Source of the DNA: Syntrophomonadaceae bacterium
Lineage (GTDB): Bacteria; Bacillota; Dethiobacteria; DTU022
DNA length: 9,841 bases
Direction of reading: 5' to 3'
Assembly: GCA_003553305.1 (NCBI GenBank)
Contig: PWEB01000104.1
Span: forward strand, 1 to 9,841
The notes beneath the pieces were generated by a model. It did no database searches, was not told the origin of the DNA, and was given only the letters and a program-made list of their open reading frames with translations. Numbering within the stretch: position 1 is the stretch's first letter; every line of letters begins with the position of its first letter. Shown here piece by piece: positions 7,331 to 9,841 of the stretch. Position numbers and translations under genes: made by a program.

Positions 7331-7360
7331 TTGTAATACGGCTTCCCGGTATGTTACTGT
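7331..7360 (+). promoter_or_regulatory. Candidate promoter of the WG-repeat lipoprotein gene, inside the cassette
   Basis: TTGTAA (7331-7336), an 18-bp spacer and TACTGT (7355-7360), with TG one base before the -10 (7352-7353). A start near 7367 would leave a short leader before the ATG at 7386. It lies inward of the left repeat, so the gene would carry its own promoter. Confidence 0.35.
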
Positions 7361-7385
7361 TTAATCAATGAGAGGGGAGTTTAGT

Positions 7386-9545
7386 ATGGTCGTCAATATA
7401 ATTAAAAAAACCTGTCTGTTAGTTGCTTTAGCCATGATTGTATCCGTTTTCATTTTAGGTTGTTCGGCGGAATATGAATTGAAGTTAGCAGCCGATCCTG
7501 AAGATGCAGGCGCGGTCAGTGGAAGCTGCACTTATGCTGAAGGCGAAAAAGTTGCCATCAAGGCAGAAACTGAAGAGGGATACACTTTTGACCGTTGGAA
7601 AGTAAAGGGAACAGATCTAGAGTATAGCGATAAAGAAATGGAACTGAAAGTAGAGGAAGAAAAAGAGCTGGTTGCTGAGTTTTCAAGAAAAACCCCTACA
7701 ATCAATCTTGAATGCGATATCGAAGAAGATACCCTTATCGGTGGAGGCACTTATGAGTATGGTGAAACGGTGGAAATTGAAGCAAGGGAAATAGAAGGAT
7801 ATCGATTCAAGAAGTGGCTGGAAGATGATGAAGTCGTCAGTGAAGATAAAACTTATCAATTTGCCGCCGTTGAAAACCGTACACTGACTGCGGTAAGAGA
7901 ACTGGAGACTGCGGTAAGAGAACTGGACCTGGATTTAGAAAGGCTGGTTCTAAAAGATGATCTCAAGGGATATTTATTGCCGATTAGAGAAAATGGTAAA
8001 TATGGCTTGATCGATACAGAAGGAGAGAAGGTAGTTCGGGTCAGTGAGCTTAATTGTGCCCTTAGTGCTTTTGGTTCATTCTGGGATCATCCAGGAGTAA
8101 AGCCGTACCAGGTAGGAGAAACCGATCCCTTAATTTTAACTATTGATATCGATGGCAATCGTAAGCAGGTTGCTTTTAATGAAAAGGGCCAAGTAATTAC
8201 CACTTTACTCAGAGAATATGTAGCGGCGCCGCAGTTACATTACAACAACTATGGCCTGATCGTTGTTGAAGGCGGAAGGTACGGCTTCATTGATTTTGAG
8301 CAAAATCCGCTTTTAGAATTAAAGTATGAAGAAGTATCATTTATTATTCCATTTATTCAAGAGCGCGATCTGTTAAAGATAAAACAGGACGGCCTTTTAG
8401 GTCTGGCAGACAGTGCAAGCGGGGACATAGTTATTGAACCGCAGTACGAGGATTTGGAAAGCACGGGCCGGGCGGAATACGAGGTTTTAAAGGGAAAAAT
8501 GAACGACCAGGTTTACCTGCTCAATCTGAGCGGTGAAATAATCAAGAAGCTTGATATCGATGAATATGGCCTTTTCAATAAGGGGGTTTGTCCGGTTAAA
8601 AAAGATGGCAGCTGGGGATTAATTGATTTTAAGGGTGAACTTCTGGTGGAGCCAGTGTTTGATAATGTTGAAGTCTCTACCGGCCGTATGTCTCCTGATG
8701 CTGCCGCTGCCCGTTTTGAAGATAACTCCCGCACCGGTTACCTGGATTCGGATGGGGAAGTGTTGTTTGAAGGGGAGATTGAAGAAACCATCGGTAATTA
8801 TTTTATTTTTACCGAAAAAGGAAAAGCAGGCATTAAATCGATCGAAGGGGAAGTTATTAAAGAACCGGCCTTTGACAATTATAGTAAATCGCGACCTCCC
8901 GGTACAGGTGACCCAACCGCCGGTCATGTGGCAGAAGATTACACGTTATTTAAAAAAGATGGCCTCTGGGGAGTTTTTGCCGGGGGTGAATTTTTAACCG
9001 ACTTCAAATTTGAAGAAATCGGCGGTTACTGGGGTTACTGGGATTTACCAATGGAATTTAATGATGTGCCGCAAATTGTGGTTAAAGAAAAAGGCCTCGA
9101 AGGGGAAGGTTTGTATGATTTAAGTAGGGGCGAATACATTATAACCCCTGGAAAATATGGCGGTTACTTAAAAAACCCTGGAGGATTTGGCACTTACAGG
9201 GGGCCCGAGGATGACGAAGGATTCGGCTATCTCAAGCAGAATAGGGTTTTAATTAAAAAAGATGGCAAATTCGGTTTTGTTGACCGGGATGGCCGGGAGG
9301 TAATCGAAATACAGTATGACTTGGCAACTGCTTTTGAAAATGAGGCGGCCGGAGTTATTAAAGATGAGAAACTTAGTTTTATTAACCGGGAGGGCAATCA
9401 ATTGGTGGAACCGGTAGGGGTGGACTATGATGAGGATTCATGGTTTCAACTTGATTACCTGGAAGGGCCGAATGTTTACGAATTCCGCTACGAAGGCGTA
9501 AATTACAGCTATTTTGACCACGACGGCTGGATCCGGAAGCCGTAG
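7386..9545 (+). CDS. WG-repeat lipoprotein with two divergent InlB-type repeats
   Basis: Predicted surface lipoprotein of 719 residues, exact role unknown. The N-terminus is a signal peptide (KK, then a hydrophobic stretch at about 10-24) ending in the lipobox-like FILGC with Cys26 as the lipidated residue. Two divergent InlB B-repeat-type modules follow (about 28-100 and 104-172), each with the signature (G)TY.(Y/E)GE.V.I.A...GY.F..W. From about 196 to the end there are roughly eight WG-type repeats of the form KKDGxWGLID..G..(V)IEPxYD, for example 329-357, 399-427, 519-545 and 620-647. The start at 7386 is chosen over the in-frame ATG at 7368 because GAGGGGAG lies about 8 nt before it and the first six codons overlap that site. 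A 21-bp in-frame tandem duplication joins the two halves (7887-7928). The gene is alone between the long inverted repeats. WG proteins are often envelope-associated, but no ligand or enzymatic activity is visible. Confidence 0.9.
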   Translation: MVVNIIKKTCLLVALAMIVSVFILGCSAEYELKLAADPEDAGAVSGSCTYAEGEKVAIKAETEEGYTFDRWKVKGTDLEYSDKEMELKVEEEKELVAEFSRKTPTINLECDIEEDTLIGGGTYEYGETVEIEAREIEGYRFKKWLEDDEVVSEDKTYQFAAVENRTLTAVRELETAVRELDLDLERLVLKDDLKGYLLPIRENGKYGLIDTEGEKVVRVSELNCALSAFGSFWDHPGVKPYQVGETDPLILTIDIDGNRKQVAFNEKGQVITTLLREYVAAPQLHYNNYGLIVVEGGRYGFIDFEQNPLLELKYEEVSFIIPFIQERDLLKIKQDGLLGLADSASGDIVIEPQYEDLESTGRAEYEVLKGKMNDQVYLLNLSGEIIKKLDIDEYGLFNKGVCPVKKDGSWGLIDFKGELLVEPVFDNVEVSTGRMSPDAAAARFEDNSRTGYLDSDGEVLFEGEIEETIGNYFIFTEKGKAGIKSIEGEVIKEPAFDNYSKSRPPGTGDPTAGHVAEDYTLFKKDGLWGVFAGGEFLTDFKFEEIGGYWGYWDLPMEFNDVPQIVVKEKGLEGEGLYDLSRGEYIITPGKYGGYLKNPGGFGTYRGPEDDEGFGYLKQNRVLIKKDGKFGFVDRDGREVIEIQYDLATAFENEAAGVIKDEKLSFINREGNQLVEPVGVDYDEDSWFQLDYLEGPNVYEFRYEGVNYSYFDHDGWIRKP
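7887..7928 (+). repeat. 21-bp tandem duplication inside the WG-lipoprotein gene
   Basis: Two adjacent 21-bp units, ACTGCGGTAAGAGAACTGGA followed by G in the first and C in the second, are identical at 20 of 21 bases. They encode TAVRELE-TAVRELD (residues 168-181), exactly at the linker between the second InlB-type module and the WG region. The near identity at the DNA level suggests a recent slippage event that kept the frame. Confidence 0.95.
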
Positions 9546-9561
9546 TAATTGCATCAAAAAC

Positions 9562-9582
9562 CACAGCAAAAGGTGGGCTGTG
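9562..9582 (+). other. Hairpin downstream of the WG-lipoprotein gene
   Basis: CACAGC (9562-9567) and GCTGTG (9577-9582) form a 6-bp stem with a 9-nt loop, 16 nt after the stop codon. The following bases are TGGAAAGA, not a T-run, so it is not a standard intrinsic terminator. It may protect the 3' end of the transcript; otherwise the 112 bp between the stop and the right repeat show nothing clear. Confidence 0.3.
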
Positions 9583-9657
9583 TGGAAAGAAGCCTGAAGA
9601 TAAACACGGATAATATTTTGATGATCAAACCAAGATGTCAAATCTTTGGCGTGATCG

Positions 9658-9724
9658 TTATTTTACAGCTCAGCGCAGATGCTATTTAGAATCAAGTTGT
9701 TTTGATGTTGCGCTGTAGTGCTAG
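9658..9724 (-). repeat. Right arm of the 67-bp near-perfect inverted repeat (63 bp plus CTAG)
   Basis: Reverse complement of 7250-7316 with two mismatches. The outer end reads GCGCTGTAGTG-CTAG, and the next base outside begins the AAAGGA ribosome binding site of the downstream gene. The two internal pairings seen in the left arm are preserved here, and both mismatches fall outside them. It is best read as the right terminal inverted repeat of the cassette that carries the WG-lipoprotein gene. Confidence 0.9.
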
Positions 9725-9738
9725 AAAGGAATCAACTA

Positions 9739-9841
9739 ATGAGCTATGATTTTGATCCGCTTTATCATCCCTATCCGTCTCGCAGATCGGTGGTTTTTTC
9801 ACAGAAAGGCATGGTAGCAACTTCACAGCCTTTAGCAGCGC
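9739..9841 (+). CDS. ggt: Gamma-glutamyltransferase, N-terminal fragment (cut by window edge)
   Basis: Only 34 codons are visible. They read as the conserved N-terminus of gamma-glutamyltransferases: PYPSRRSVVF followed by KGMVATSQPLAA, the block that in this family leads into AQAGL..L..GGNAVDAA. Such enzymes move or hydrolyse the gamma-glutamyl group of glutathione and related compounds. No signal peptide is seen before this block, so the enzyme is probably cytoplasmic, as in many Bacillota and archaeal GGT-like proteins. The ATG at 9739 follows AAAGGA (9725-9730) by 8 nt. That site starts one base outside the right repeat, so the gene was left intact by whatever inserted there. The family call rests on a short but distinctive stretch; the catalytic Thr lies beyond the window. 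Confidence 0.8.
   Translation, partial: MSYDFDPLYHPYPSRRSVVFSQKGMVATSQPLAA

Noticed and set aside
8619..8997. Open frames on both strands within 8619-8997
   Set aside because: Both overlap the in-frame WG-repeat coding sequence, have no recognisable motif and no convincing ribosome binding site.
9617..9629. Palindrome TTTGATGATCAAA in the cassette's 3' spacer
   Set aside because: Single 13-bp AT-rich dyad with no matching site elsewhere in the window.

Overview
The window looks like a chromosomal segment of a low-to-mid GC Gram-positive, probably a Clostridia-type Bacillota. Nearly every gene has a strong AGGAGG-like ribosome binding site, and the gene families fit: a clade of M3 oligopeptidases, a CtpA/CtpB-type protease with a peptidoglycan-binding tail, short-chain threonine dehydrogenase with Kbl, and a WG-repeat lipoprotein. 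The taxonomic call is inference from gene style, not from a marker gene.

Left part (1-3233, minus strand): a PepF-type oligoendopeptidase that runs off the left edge, preceded by a membrane-anchored S41 carboxyl-terminal processing protease, preceded in turn by a 70-residue protein with four CxxC pairs. A clear intrinsic terminator separates the small zinc-ribbon gene from the protease gene.

Middle (3380-7253, plus strand): a threonine-glycine-serine interconversion cluster. It holds a serine hydroxymethyltransferase (glyA) behind a good extended -10 promoter, a short-chain-type L-threonine 3-dehydrogenase and 2-amino-3-ketobutyrate CoA ligase (kbl). Together they would turn threonine into glycine plus acetyl-CoA, and glycine into serine with methylene-tetrahydrofolate (or the reverse for the last step).

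Right part (7250-9841): the most interesting region. One gene for a 719-residue predicted lipoprotein (two divergent InlB-type repeats followed by about eight WG repeats) is flanked by 63-bp inverted repeats that differ at only two positions. Each repeat is bounded on its outer side by CTAG. The left CTAG carries the stop codon of kbl; the right one sits directly before the ribosome binding site of a gamma-glutamyltransferase gene that runs off the right edge. Removing the segment and one CTAG copy places the kbl stop 14 nt before the ggt start, with a perfect ribosome binding site between them. The sequence therefore reads like a transposase-less mobile cassette inserted into a former kbl-ggt operon with a 4-bp target duplication.

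The neighbourhood as a whole (oligopeptidase, processing protease, threonine breakdown, gamma-glutamyltransferase) suggests peptide and amino-acid use, but functional linkage beyond glyA-tdh-kbl is inference.
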